Assembly: GCA_052034295.1 (NCBI GenBank)
Contig: JBPOIS010000203.1
Span: forward strand, 1-14,508
Direction: 5' to 3'
Length of the DNA stretch: 14,508 nucleotides
DNA from: JBPOIS01 sp052034295
GTDB lineage: Bacteria; Pseudomonadota; Gammaproteobacteria; Pseudomonadales; Moraxellaceae
The first letter of the stretch is position 1. Every line of letters begins with the position of its first letter. Under the pieces are notes generated by a model. That model was not told the origin of the DNA. It was given only the letters and a program-made list of their open reading frames with translations, and searched no databases. This document shows, one piece after another, positions 7,928-13,844 of the stretch. Both the position numbers and the translations under genes were made by a program.

Positions 7928-7959
7928 AGTCTAACCCGGTACACCTGACCGCAACCTGA
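7928..7959 (-). promoter_or_regulatory. Candidate regulator box and promoter for the regulator-kinase-exporter operon
   Basis: Read on the minus strand, 7959-7943 is TCAGGTTGCGGTCAGGT: two identical hexamers TCAGGT separated by 5 bp, an 11-bp period that is one helical turn. This is the layout of OmpR/PmrA-type binding sites. Nine bases further on lies a -10-like TAGACT (7933-7928, four of six consensus bases), and no good -35 is seen, so the box would stand in the -35 position, as at activator-dependent promoters. Transcription would begin near 7920, just before the AAGGG ribosome site. The spacing and repeats are seen directly; binding by the adjacent regulator is inferred. Confidence 0.6.
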
Positions 7960-7979
7960 AGCAGGATCACGCCCGCCGT

Positions 7980-8011
7980 TCAGGTTGCCGTCAACTGGGC
8001 CGCGCATGCTT
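7980..8011 (+). promoter_or_regulatory. Candidate regulator box and promoter for the PepSY-DUF2271-flavoreductase-ApbE operon
   Basis: Positions 7980-7996 on the plus strand read TCAGGTTGCCGTCAACT, matching 14 of 17 bases of the box facing the regulator gene but pointing the other way. The second hexamer (TCAACT) is degenerate, suggesting weaker binding. A poor -10-like sequence lies at about 8005-8011 (CATGCTT), at the same distance from the box as on the other side. A transcript from near 8017 would have a short leader holding AAAGGAG at 8027-8033. Because of the mirror symmetry, 7951-7960 and 7979-7988 also form a perfect 10-bp inverted repeat with an 18-bp spacer. Confidence 0.55.
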
Positions 8012-8039
8012 GGTGCATCCAGAATAAAGGAGCCCGGCC

Positions 8040-8390
8040 ATGAAAGCACGCCTGCTGCTGGTCCTGTTTGCAGCCCTGTCCGGCCCGGCATGGGCCGAAG
8101 CCGACTGTCACCAGCCGATGAGCACCTGGCAGCCCCGTGACGCGGTGCTGGCCCGGGTGGCCGCCCAGGGCATCCACCCCACCCGCCTGCGCATTGATGA
8201 TGGCTGCTATGAAGCCCAGGGCCGCGATGTCGATGGCAATGCCGTTGAGTTGCGGCTGGACCCGACTTCGCTGTCGGTGCTGAGCCTGGAGGTGCAATTC
8301 CGCCCGGGTGCCAATCCGGCCCGCTACCTGCCACCGGGGCCTCGACCACCCGCCCGACCGGCGGCACCTGCTGCGCCTTTCCGGCCCTGA
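8040..8390 (+). CDS. Small exported PepSY-like domain protein
   Basis: A secreted or periplasmic protein of 116 residues. Residues 1-19 are a typical Sec signal peptide (MKAR, then LLLVLFAALSGPAWA with cleavage likely after Ala19). The mature part shows a PepSY-like pattern: a helix AVLARVAAQGI, then strands THLR-type PTRLRIDDGCYEAQGRD (47-63) and GNAVELRLDP (66-75). Cys23 and Cys56 could form a disulfide. The tail (99-116) is Pro/Ala/Arg-rich and probably disordered. AAAGGAG at 8027-8033 is a strong ribosome site with correct spacing. Such small PepSY proteins are commonly found beside QseBC-like two-component genes; their role is not established, with inhibitor or sensor-modulator functions having been suggested for PepSY domains in general. 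It leads the five-gene plus-strand operon. Confidence 0.82.
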   Translation: MKARLLLVLFAALSGPAWAEADCHQPMSTWQPRDAVLARVAAQGIHPTRLRIDDGCYEAQGRDVDGNAVELRLDPTSLSVLSLEVQFRPGANPARYLPPGPRPPARPAAPAAPFRP

Positions 8391-8423
8391 CCGGCCCCTG
8401 TAGACCCTGGAGGATCCTGTTTG

Positions 8424-8768
8424 ATGAAAACACCCCTGATTTTGTTATTGGCCAGCCTGATCGGGATGGCACTGGTTGCGCCCAGACTCATCAGCGCCCT
8501 GCAGGCACCCAAGCCCCCTGTACAGGCCCCCAGCCCCCCGGCAGCGCAGCCCATGGCCGCGCAACAACCCATGGCCACCCCGGCCCGCTCAGCTGACGCC
8601 ACAGCCACCGACCCGATGGCCACGGTGCCACCGCTGGCCGCCACCGTGCTGAATGCCGAGGGCAGCACGGTCCAGTCGGCAGACCCGGGCCGTCAAACCA
8701 CACAGGAAAAAGAGGATGACGATGCGCACGACGACGACACACACGAGGGGAAAAAACACCATGACTGA
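8424..8768 (+). CDS. Unrecognised small membrane or exported protein with Pro/Ala linker and Asp/His-rich tail
   Basis: I do not recognise this 114-residue protein. It has a hydrophobic N-terminal segment (about 4-26) that could be an anchor or uncleaved signal, a Pro/Ala/Gln/Met-rich low-complexity region (about 28-75), and a final 20 residues (95-114) with seven Asp, three Glu and four His. That tail resembles metal-binding or metal-buffering tails but has no fixed motif. The ATG at 8424 is 10 bp after GGAGG (8409-8413); a TTG one codon earlier sits closer to this site and cannot be excluded. The stop overlaps the next start in the 8-bp string ATGACTGA, so it is probably translationally coupled to the DUF2271 gene. 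The coding nature is supported by the ribosome site, the coupling and the signal-like start, not by homology. Confidence 0.65.
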   Translation: MKTPLILLLASLIGMALVAPRLISALQAPKPPVQAPSPPAAQPMAAQQPMATPARSADATATDPMATVPPLAATVLNAEGSTVQSADPGRQTTQEKEDDDAHDDDTHEGKKHHD

Positions 8769-9279
8769 CCGGATTTTTGCACGCCAGGCGCAGCCTTTTT
8801 CAGGTGTGGCCCACAGCAAACCCCTCTGGACCCTGCTGGTCCTGTCCACGGCCTTCAGCCTGCCCAGTCTGGCCAGCGCACGCCCGGTCACCCTGACCAC
8901 CACCCTCAGGCCCTATGCAGGCAATGGCGCCTATCTGGCCGTGTACCTGAGCAATCCGGCCGGGACCCAGGTGCGCACCCTGTGGGTGGCTGGTCCCAAA
9001 ACCAAGTACCACAAGCACCTGCGCGACTGGTCACGCGCCGTGGGCAACCGCCCGGTGGATGGCCTCACCGGCGCCAGCGTGGGCTCGGGCCGGACCCTGA
9101 GCGTCACCGTGGATCTGGCCGATGCGCTGTTTGATGCCGGATACCGGCTGAACGTGGATGCCGCAGTGGAGGACCTGCCCGACAGTCCGCATGAGGTGTC
9201 GGTGCCGCTGACCCGGGCCGGCGCGGGCAAGGCGACAGCCGGACGGCGCTATGTGGCCGGGTTCACCTACAGCCCCTGA
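8761..9279 (+). CDS. Exported DUF2271 family protein, candidate flavinylated electron carrier
   Basis: A 172-residue protein with a long but plausible signal sequence (basic/polar 1-20, hydrophobic 21-34, SLASA cleavage near 40), so it should be periplasmic. The mature part matches the DUF2271 pattern as I remember it: GAYLAVYLSNPAGTQVRTLWVAG (57-79), KYHKHLRDWSRA (82-93) and VDGLTGASVGSGRTLSVTVDL (99-119). DGLTGAS at 100-106 resembles the FMN attachment motif of NqrC/RnfG (D-x-x-[ST]-G-A-[ST]); Ser106 would be the acceptor. The downstream apbE gene supports this. The ATG at 8761 has GAGGGG 10 bp before it and overlaps the previous stop; the open frame begins upstream at 8653, but that part reads as out-of-frame sequence of the previous gene. 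Flavinylation is inference; the family call is reasonably firm. Confidence 0.85.
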   Translation: MTDRIFARQAQPFSGVAHSKPLWTLLVLSTAFSLPSLASARPVTLTTTLRPYAGNGAYLAVYLSNPAGTQVRTLWVAGPKTKYHKHLRDWSRAVGNRPVDGLTGASVGSGRTLSVTVDLADALFDAGYRLNVDAAVEDLPDSPHEVSVPLTRAGAGKATAGRRYVAGFTYSP

Positions 9280-9300
9280 TCTGCACTGGAGAGCACCCGA

Positions 9301-11508
9301 ATGATGCGCACCCTGCACCGCTGGCCCGGCCTCGTGCTGGCCGCCCTGTTGTCGCTGATGGCCCTGAGTGGGGCAGCCCTGTCGCTGTTTCCCGCGCTGG
9401 AAGCCGTGCAGGCCCCAACAGTCTCGGATCGCCTGAGCGTGGCCGAGCTGGCCGCCCGGGTGCAGGCGCACCATCCCGGGCTGGAGCAGATCAAACGCAC
9501 CCCCTCGGGACAGATCACCGCCTGGTGGTTCGAGGGTGAGCAGCCGGGTTCGGCGGTGGTCGATCCGGCCACGGGCCGCGACGTGGCCAGCGCGGACCCC
9601 AGTCCGGTACAGCGCTGGCTGACCACCCTGCACCGCTCGCTGTTTCTGGGCGATGTGGGCCGGGGGATCACCGCGGCAGGGGCCCTGGGCCTGCTGGGGC
9701 TGTGCTGGTCGGGGCTCTGGCTGGTGGCACGGCGCACCGGGGGCTGGCGGCGCTGGTTCACCCGCCTGCATGGTCCGCTGGCCGGTCGGCTGCACACCGA
9801 AATCGCCCGTGTGGCCGTGTCTGGGCTGCTGCTGTCATCGCTGACTGCGCTGTGGATGTCGGCAGGGACCTTCGGGCTGATCAGCGTCGAATCTGCCCGT
9901 CTGGAGCCCCCGGCCACCGTCAGTGGCCAGGCCGCCCTGCCGCTGGCACAGCTGGAGGCGCTGCGCAGGACCCCGGTGACCGCCCTGCGCGAGCTGAGTT
10001 TTCCCCTGTCCGGTGACCCGCAGGCGGTGTATACCCTGCGCACCCCTGAAGGTCTGGGGGCGGTCGATGCCGGCACCGGCAAACTGCTGGCCTGGCAGGC
10101 GCTGGGCCTGGAGGAGCGCCTGTCGGAGGCGATGCTGATGCTGCACACGGGACAGGGGGCAGCAGTGCTGGGCCTGCTGCTGGGCCTGATGGCCCTGGGG
10201 GTGCCGCTGCTGGGCCTGACGGGGGTGTGGCGCTGGTGGTCCGGCTGGTGCAACCGTCCAGAACTGCGCGGCAATGCCCCGGCTGCACAGGCCGAAACGG
10301 TGGTGCTGGTCGGCTCCGAAGGCGGCAGTACCTGGGGTTTTGCCGCCATGCTGGCCGAGGCCCTGCGCAGCGCTGGGCAATCGGTGCACGTGACCGCCCT
10401 CAGGGATTTTGCCCCGGCGCGCTATCGGCACGCACAGCGCCACCTGATCCTCACCGCCACTTATGGCGACGGCGACGCCCCGGCTTCGGCGCAGGGCTTT
10501 CTCGACCGGCTGCAGGCGATGGACACCCCACCCCGCGCCCCGCTGGCGGTGCTGGGCTTTGGCGACCGCAGTTTTCCGGCTTTTTGCGCCTTTGCGGCCA
10601 CGGTCGAGGCGGCAGCCCGCGCCAGGGGCTGGCCGCTGCTGCTGCCCCTGCACACCATTGACCGGCAGTCGCCAAAGGATTTTGAACGCTGGGGCCGTGC
10701 GCTGGGGGAAGCCCTGGGCCTGTCCCTGCCACTGGCCCACCAGCCGGTGCAGCCCGCCACCGTGACCCTGACCCTGCTGGAGCGCCGCGATTATGGGCAT
10801 GCCGTGCAGGCACCGATGGCGATCCTGCGCTTTGGCCTGCCCCCGGCCTCATGCGGACAACGCTTCACCGGTCAGGGCTTTGCCCGGGTTGAGCCGGGGG
10901 ACCTGCTGGGCATCGTGCCGGACGGCTCGACGGTCCCGCGTCTGTATTCGCTGGCGTCAGGGTCGCGGGAGGGTTTCCTTGAGATCGTGGTGCGCCGCCA
11001 TCCCGGCGGACTGGCTTCGACCCAGTTGACCGATCTGGTGCCCGGGCAGACGATACGCGCCTTTGTGCGCCATCATCCGGCGTTCCATGCCGGGACCGGC
11101 CATACGCCGCTGATCCTGATCGGGGCAGGCACCGGGGTGGCACCACTGGCCGGCATGGTCCGCCAGAATCAGTCGGGACGGCCGATTCAGGTGTTTTTTG
11201 GCCTGCGCGACCCGGACAGCGATTTTTTGTATCAGCCCGAGTGGGACCGCTGGCAGGCCGCAGGCCAACTGACCCGGCTCACGCTGGCGGTGTCGCGTGG
11301 CAAAAACCCCCAGTACGTCCAGGATGCGCTGCGGCAGGCGGCACCGCAGGTGGTTGAGGCCATCCGTCAGGGTGGCACCGTGATGGTGTGTGGCAGCCGG
11401 GCCCTGGGGCGCGCGGTGGCCGACACCCTGACTGAACTGCTGCAGCCGCTGGGCCTGAGTCCCACCCTGCTGAAAGCCGGAGGACGCTATGCCGAAGACC
11501 TGTACTGA
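9301..11508 (+). CDS. Membrane flavoreductase: PepSY-TM domain fused to flavodoxin and ferredoxin-NADP reductase domains
   Basis: A 735-residue inner-membrane protein likely to move electrons from cytoplasmic NAD(P)H across the membrane. The N-terminal half is a PepSY-associated membrane domain with four helices (about 10-32, 123-143, 169-190 and 284-309) around two periplasmic PepSY-like segments. Conserved-looking histidines H6, H111, H157, H165 and H282 are candidate haem ligands. The cytoplasmic half has a flavodoxin-like FMN domain (about 332-472, VLVGSEGGSTWGFA, TATYGDGDAP, LGFGDRSF), an FAD part with RLYSLAS (547-553) and GGLAS, and an NAD(P) part with GAGTGVAPLAGMV (608-620), VFFGLRD and a CPR-like end GRYAEDLY. 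GGAGA at 9288-9292 precedes the ATG by 8 bp. Related proteins are annotated as sulfite-reductase-like flavoproteins or ferrisiderophore reductases; the exported DUF2271 protein upstream is the natural acceptor. Confidence 0.92.
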   Translation: MMRTLHRWPGLVLAALLSLMALSGAALSLFPALEAVQAPTVSDRLSVAELAARVQAHHPGLEQIKRTPSGQITAWWFEGEQPGSAVVDPATGRDVASADPSPVQRWLTTLHRSLFLGDVGRGITAAGALGLLGLCWSGLWLVARRTGGWRRWFTRLHGPLAGRLHTEIARVAVSGLLLSSLTALWMSAGTFGLISVESARLEPPATVSGQAALPLAQLEALRRTPVTALRELSFPLSGDPQAVYTLRTPEGLGAVDAGTGKLLAWQALGLEERLSEAMLMLHTGQGAAVLGLLLGLMALGVPLLGLTGVWRWWSGWCNRPELRGNAPAAQAETVVLVGSEGGSTWGFAAMLAEALRSAGQSVHVTALRDFAPARYRHAQRHLILTATYGDGDAPASAQGFLDRLQAMDTPPRAPLAVLGFGDRSFPAFCAFAATVEAAARARGWPLLLPLHTIDRQSPKDFERWGRALGEALGLSLPLAHQPVQPATVTLTLLERRDYGHAVQAPMAILRFGLPPASCGQRFTGQGFARVEPGDLLGIVPDGSTVPRLYSLASGSREGFLEIVVRRHPGGLASTQLTDLVPGQTIRAFVRHHPAFHAGTGHTPLILIGAGTGVAPLAGMVRQNQSGRPIQVFFGLRDPDSDFLYQPEWDRWQAAGQLTRLTLAVSRGKNPQYVQDALRQAAPQVVEAIRQGGTVMVCGSRALGRAVADTLTELLQPLGLSPTLLKAGGRYAEDLY

Positions 11509-12442
11509 GCTGACCCGCCATGTCCTGAATGGCCCCACCATGGGCACGCGCTGGTCGGTGCTGTTTTTTGCCCGGCCCGGTGTGGCGCTGGCCCCGATCC
11601 AGACCGCCCTGCAACAGGCGGTGGACGAGGTGGATGCACAGATGTCCCTCTGGAAACCGGACAGCGACCTGATGCGCCTGAACCGCGCGCCCCCGGGCAC
11701 CTGGGTGGACCTGCCTGCCCCGCTGGCCGGGGTGCTGGCCCTGGGACTGGCTGTAGGCCGGGCGTCGGACGGGGCCTTTGATGTGGGTCTGGGCGATGCG
11801 GTGCAGGCGTGGGGCTTTGGGCCACAGGCTGCGGACGCCGCCGCCATCCGCACGGCCCTGACCCGGCCCCGCCAGCCTGCCCATGTGCTGCTGGAGCTCA
11901 ACGGCCTGAAGGCCTGTAAACATGGGGCACTGCACCTGGACCTGAATGGCATTGCCAAAGGCTATGGCGTGGACCGGCTGGCCGACGTGCTGCGGGCCTT
12001 TGGCTTCGGATCGGCACTGGTCAGCCTGGACGGTGAGGTCCGTGCGCTGGGCCTGCGCCCGGAAGGCGAAGGCTGGAACGTGGCCCTCGAAGCGCCCGAC
12101 CCCGGACGCCGCGCCGCCCACGCCATGCTGGTGCTGCAGGATGCCGCGGTCGCCACTTCGGGAGACTACCGGCACTGGGTCCGTGTGCAGGGCCGCCGCC
12201 TGTCCCACACCATGGACCCGCGACGTGGCGCACCGCTGGCCGCCTCACCGGCTTCGGTCACTGTGGTGGCCCCGACCTGCGCCGAAGCCGATGCCTGGGC
12301 CACCGCCCTGATGGTGCTGGGGCCCGAGGCGGGCGCGGCACTGGCCACCCGGCAGGGCCTCAGCGCCCTGTGGCTGCTGCGGGGTGCCGGGGATGCCCTG
12401 CAGGTGCGCGGCTGTGGGCCGGTGTTTGCCACGGCGGTCTAG
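11489..12442 (+). CDS. apbE: FAD:protein FMN transferase ApbE, without a signal peptide
   Basis: Transfers FMN from FAD to a Thr or Ser of a target protein, using Mg2+. The 317 residues hold the family marks: TMGTRWSV (17-24), MSLWKPDSDLMRLN (52-65), SDGAFDVGLGDAVQAWGFG (93-111), LDLNGIAKGYGVDRLADVL (150-168), SLDGEVRALG (179-188), VATSGDYRHW (221-230), SHTMDPRRG (239-247) and EADAWATALMVLG (266-278) with the metal-binding Asp and Thr. Most ApbE proteins are periplasmic lipoproteins, but this one begins MPKTCTELTRHVLNGPTMGT with no hydrophobic segment. An in-frame TGA at 11471-11473 rules out an earlier start. GGAGGA at 11479-11484 supports the ATG at 11489, which lies 20 bp inside the flavoreductase gene. 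It ends on a stop shared with the convergent transporter. The likely substrate is the DUF2271 protein of the same operon. Confidence 0.95.
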   Translation: MPKTCTELTRHVLNGPTMGTRWSVLFFARPGVALAPIQTALQQAVDEVDAQMSLWKPDSDLMRLNRAPPGTWVDLPAPLAGVLALGLAVGRASDGAFDVGLGDAVQAWGFGPQAADAAAIRTALTRPRQPAHVLLELNGLKACKHGALHLDLNGIAKGYGVDRLADVLRAFGFGSALVSLDGEVRALGLRPEGEGWNVALEAPDPGRRAAHAMLVLQDAAVATSGDYRHWVRVQGRRLSHTMDPRRGAPLAASPASVTVVAPTCAEADAWATALMVLGPEAGAALATRQGLSALWLLRGAGDALQVRGCGPVFATAV

Positions 12443-13404
12443 TGGGGCACCGCCGGAGGGATGTGGTCATGGTCCCGGTCCAGGCAGTGCCACGGATCGA
12501 CGTGGGTCATCAGGTTCAGTACCCGGTGACGCTGCATGACCCGGGCACGGGCCTCAACTGCAATGTCATGCCCGGCCTCCACCGACAGGGTCGAATCCAC
12601 CTCAATGTGTACATCCACCACGATCATGTCGCCCATCTTGCGGGTGCGCAGGTCATGCACCCCCAGCACCCCCGGCGTGCCCTGCAGGGTGCTGCGGATG
12701 GCCTCGACCTCCTGGTCGTCTGCGGCCCGGTCCATCAGGTCGTGCAGCGCATCCCAGCCAAAGGACCAGCCCATTCTGGTGACCATGAACCCCACGATCG
12801 CCGCCGCCAGCGGATCCAGGATGGGATAGCCGGCCAGATTGCCCACAATGCCGATGCCCACCACCAGCGAGGACGCTGCATCCGAACGGGCATGCCAGGC
12901 ATTGGCCACCAGCATGCTGGATTTCACCCGCTTGGCCTCGGCCAGCATGTAGCGGAACAGCAGCTCCTTGGCCGCCAGCGCCCCCAGCGCCACCCACAGC
13001 GCCGCCAGATGCACCTGGGCAATCGTGTCCGGGTGTTGCAGCTTGGCGATGGCCGACCACAGCATCCCCACCCCCACCGCCAGCAACAGCACACCGAGCA
13101 CCAGTGAGGCGGCCGTTTCATAGCGGTGATGGCCATAGGGATGGTCTGCATCGGCATCCTTCTGGCTGTGGTGATTGGCCAGCAGCACCACAAAATCCGC
13201 CACCAGATCCGACAGCGAATGCACCCCATCGGCCACCAGACCCTGTGATTTGGTGAAGATCCCCGCCACGATCTGCACCGAGGTAAGCAGCAGATTCACC
13301 CCCACACTGACCCAGGTGCTGCGGGCCGCCGCCGCGGCACGCTCTGCGGGGGTGTGTTCGCTGTCTTCTGAGTCGTCCGGCAGCTGGAATGCAGGATCAA
13401 GCAC
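12439..13404 (-). CDS. Cation diffusion facilitator, probable zinc exporter
   Basis: A 321-residue divalent-metal/proton antiporter of the inner membrane. It shows the six-helix CDF plan. The helix 2 site reads ADGVHSLSDLVAD with His62 and Asp66, and the helix 5 site NAWHARSDAASS with His171 and Asp175. The His-Asp/His-Asp tetrad is typical of zinc CDFs (iron and manganese types tend to have Asp in place of His). The cytoplasmic C-terminal domain (about 215-305) has VDVHIEVD and SVEAGHDIA (274-282), and the end (301-321) is rich in His and Asp. The start is a GTG at 13404, supported by AGGAG six bases upstream on the minus strand; no ATG fits. The stop overlaps the apbE stop in a shared CTAG. 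It has its own upstream region and is not part of the flavin operon; any functional link to it is uncertain. Confidence 0.94.
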   Translation of the reverse strand: MLDPAFQLPDDSEDSEHTPAERAAAAARSTWVSVGVNLLLTSVQIVAGIFTKSQGLVADGVHSLSDLVADFVVLLANHHSQKDADADHPYGHHRYETAASLVLGVLLLAVGVGMLWSAIAKLQHPDTIAQVHLAALWVALGALAAKELLFRYMLAEAKRVKSSMLVANAWHARSDAASSLVVGIGIVGNLAGYPILDPLAAAIVGFMVTRMGWSFGWDALHDLMDRAADDQEVEAIRSTLQGTPGVLGVHDLRTRKMGDMIVVDVHIEVDSTLSVEAGHDIAVEARARVMQRHRVLNLMTHVDPWHCLDRDHDHIPPAVPH

Positions 13405-13608
13405 GGTGGTCTCCTGTGGTGGATGCGCATGGGAGGCGCAGGATAGACCATGGCGCTGACCTTTGGCTGAACCCTGCCCGCATATTTTTGCAGGTCATCC
13501 CAAAAAAACCGCCCAGCTGCCCCGTTCAAAGCCATTCACATCCTGATGCTTCAGGCCTGCCGGTCCACCGCCAGCCACCCGCTGGCCAGGGTCGCAGCTC
13601 AGGTTCAG

Positions 13609-13633
13609 TGTGGCCACGGCCTGACCGGCCACA
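13609..13633. repeat. Imperfect inverted repeat (hairpin)
   Basis: TGTGGCC (13609-13615) and GGCCACA (13627-13633) are perfect 7-bp arms around an 11-base loop; an alternative fold pairs an inner CGG with CCG. No T-run follows, so it is not a standard intrinsic terminator. Confidence 0.45.
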
Positions 13634-13665
13634 GCACACCGGGGCGCAAAATCCCCCCCCTGCAC

Positions 13666-13699
13666 GCGGGATGGCTGCGTCCCAAAATGAGCATCCCGC
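13666..13699. repeat. Inverted repeat (stable hairpin)
   Basis: GCGGGATG (13666-13673) and CATCCCGC (13692-13699) form perfect 8-bp arms; two more pairs (CT/AG) can form inside after a one-base bulge. It lies directly before the second copy of the CAGCACACCG direct repeat. Function is unknown; REP-like elements and phage-attachment remnants are possibilities, neither shown. Confidence 0.5.
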
Positions 13700-13793
13700 A
13701 GCACACCGACCTACCGGGTTCACTTGCTTTGGGTCGCCAGTTGGAAAATTTTGCACTATCCTGTGGTCGTTTACTGCTGATTCGGCTGTGCCC

Positions 13794-13844
13794 ATGAAAA
13801 GCTGGATCATTGACCAGTTCATAAAATTGGATTGTATCCATTGA
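13794..13844 (+). CDS. Possible 16-residue leader peptide before the helicase gene
   Basis: An ATG at 13794 opens a 16-codon frame (MKSWIIDQFIKLDCIH) whose TGA at 13842-13844 overlaps the proposed TTG start of the helicase gene as TTGA, the layout of translational coupling. It includes the only ATG close upstream of the helicase, and the helicase itself has no visible ribosome site, which is why it is worth recording. There is no clear Shine-Dalgarno before it and no homolog that I know, so it may be chance. Confidence 0.2.
   Translation: MKSWIIDQFIKLDCIH
13828..13840. repeat. Short palindrome abutting the helicase start
   Basis: TGGAT-TGT-ATCCA is a perfect 5-bp inverted repeat with a 3-base loop, ending on the base before the proposed TTG start at 13841. 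Such a site could be an operator or a small hairpin limiting translation initiation. At this length it may also be chance. Confidence 0.3.

Larger units (their letters stand above)
13405..13840. other. Non-coding region between the CDF gene and the helicase gene
   Basis: No gene is supported here apart from a possible 16-codon leader near the right end. The left two-thirds is GC-rich and contains inverted repeats: CCTGC/GCAGG at 13473-13494, TGTGGCC/GGCCACA at 13609-13633, and GCGGGATG/CATCCCGC at 13666-13699. A 10-bp direct repeat CAGCACACCG occurs at 13632-13641 and 13699-13708, and there is a run of eight C at 13653-13660. From about 13741 the base composition becomes clearly more A+T-rich, suggesting promoter DNA for the helicase and possibly a join between core and acquired DNA. 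I could not place a convincing sigma-70 promoter. Confidence 0.5.

Noticed and set aside
8653..8760. Earlier start for the DUF2271 protein
   Set aside because: The extra residues are out-of-frame sequence of the preceding gene, and 8761 has a ribosome site and gives a signal peptide.
9835..10800. 321-codon open frame on the minus strand opposite the flavoreductase
   Set aside because: No domain, antisense to a multi-domain protein with clear motifs.
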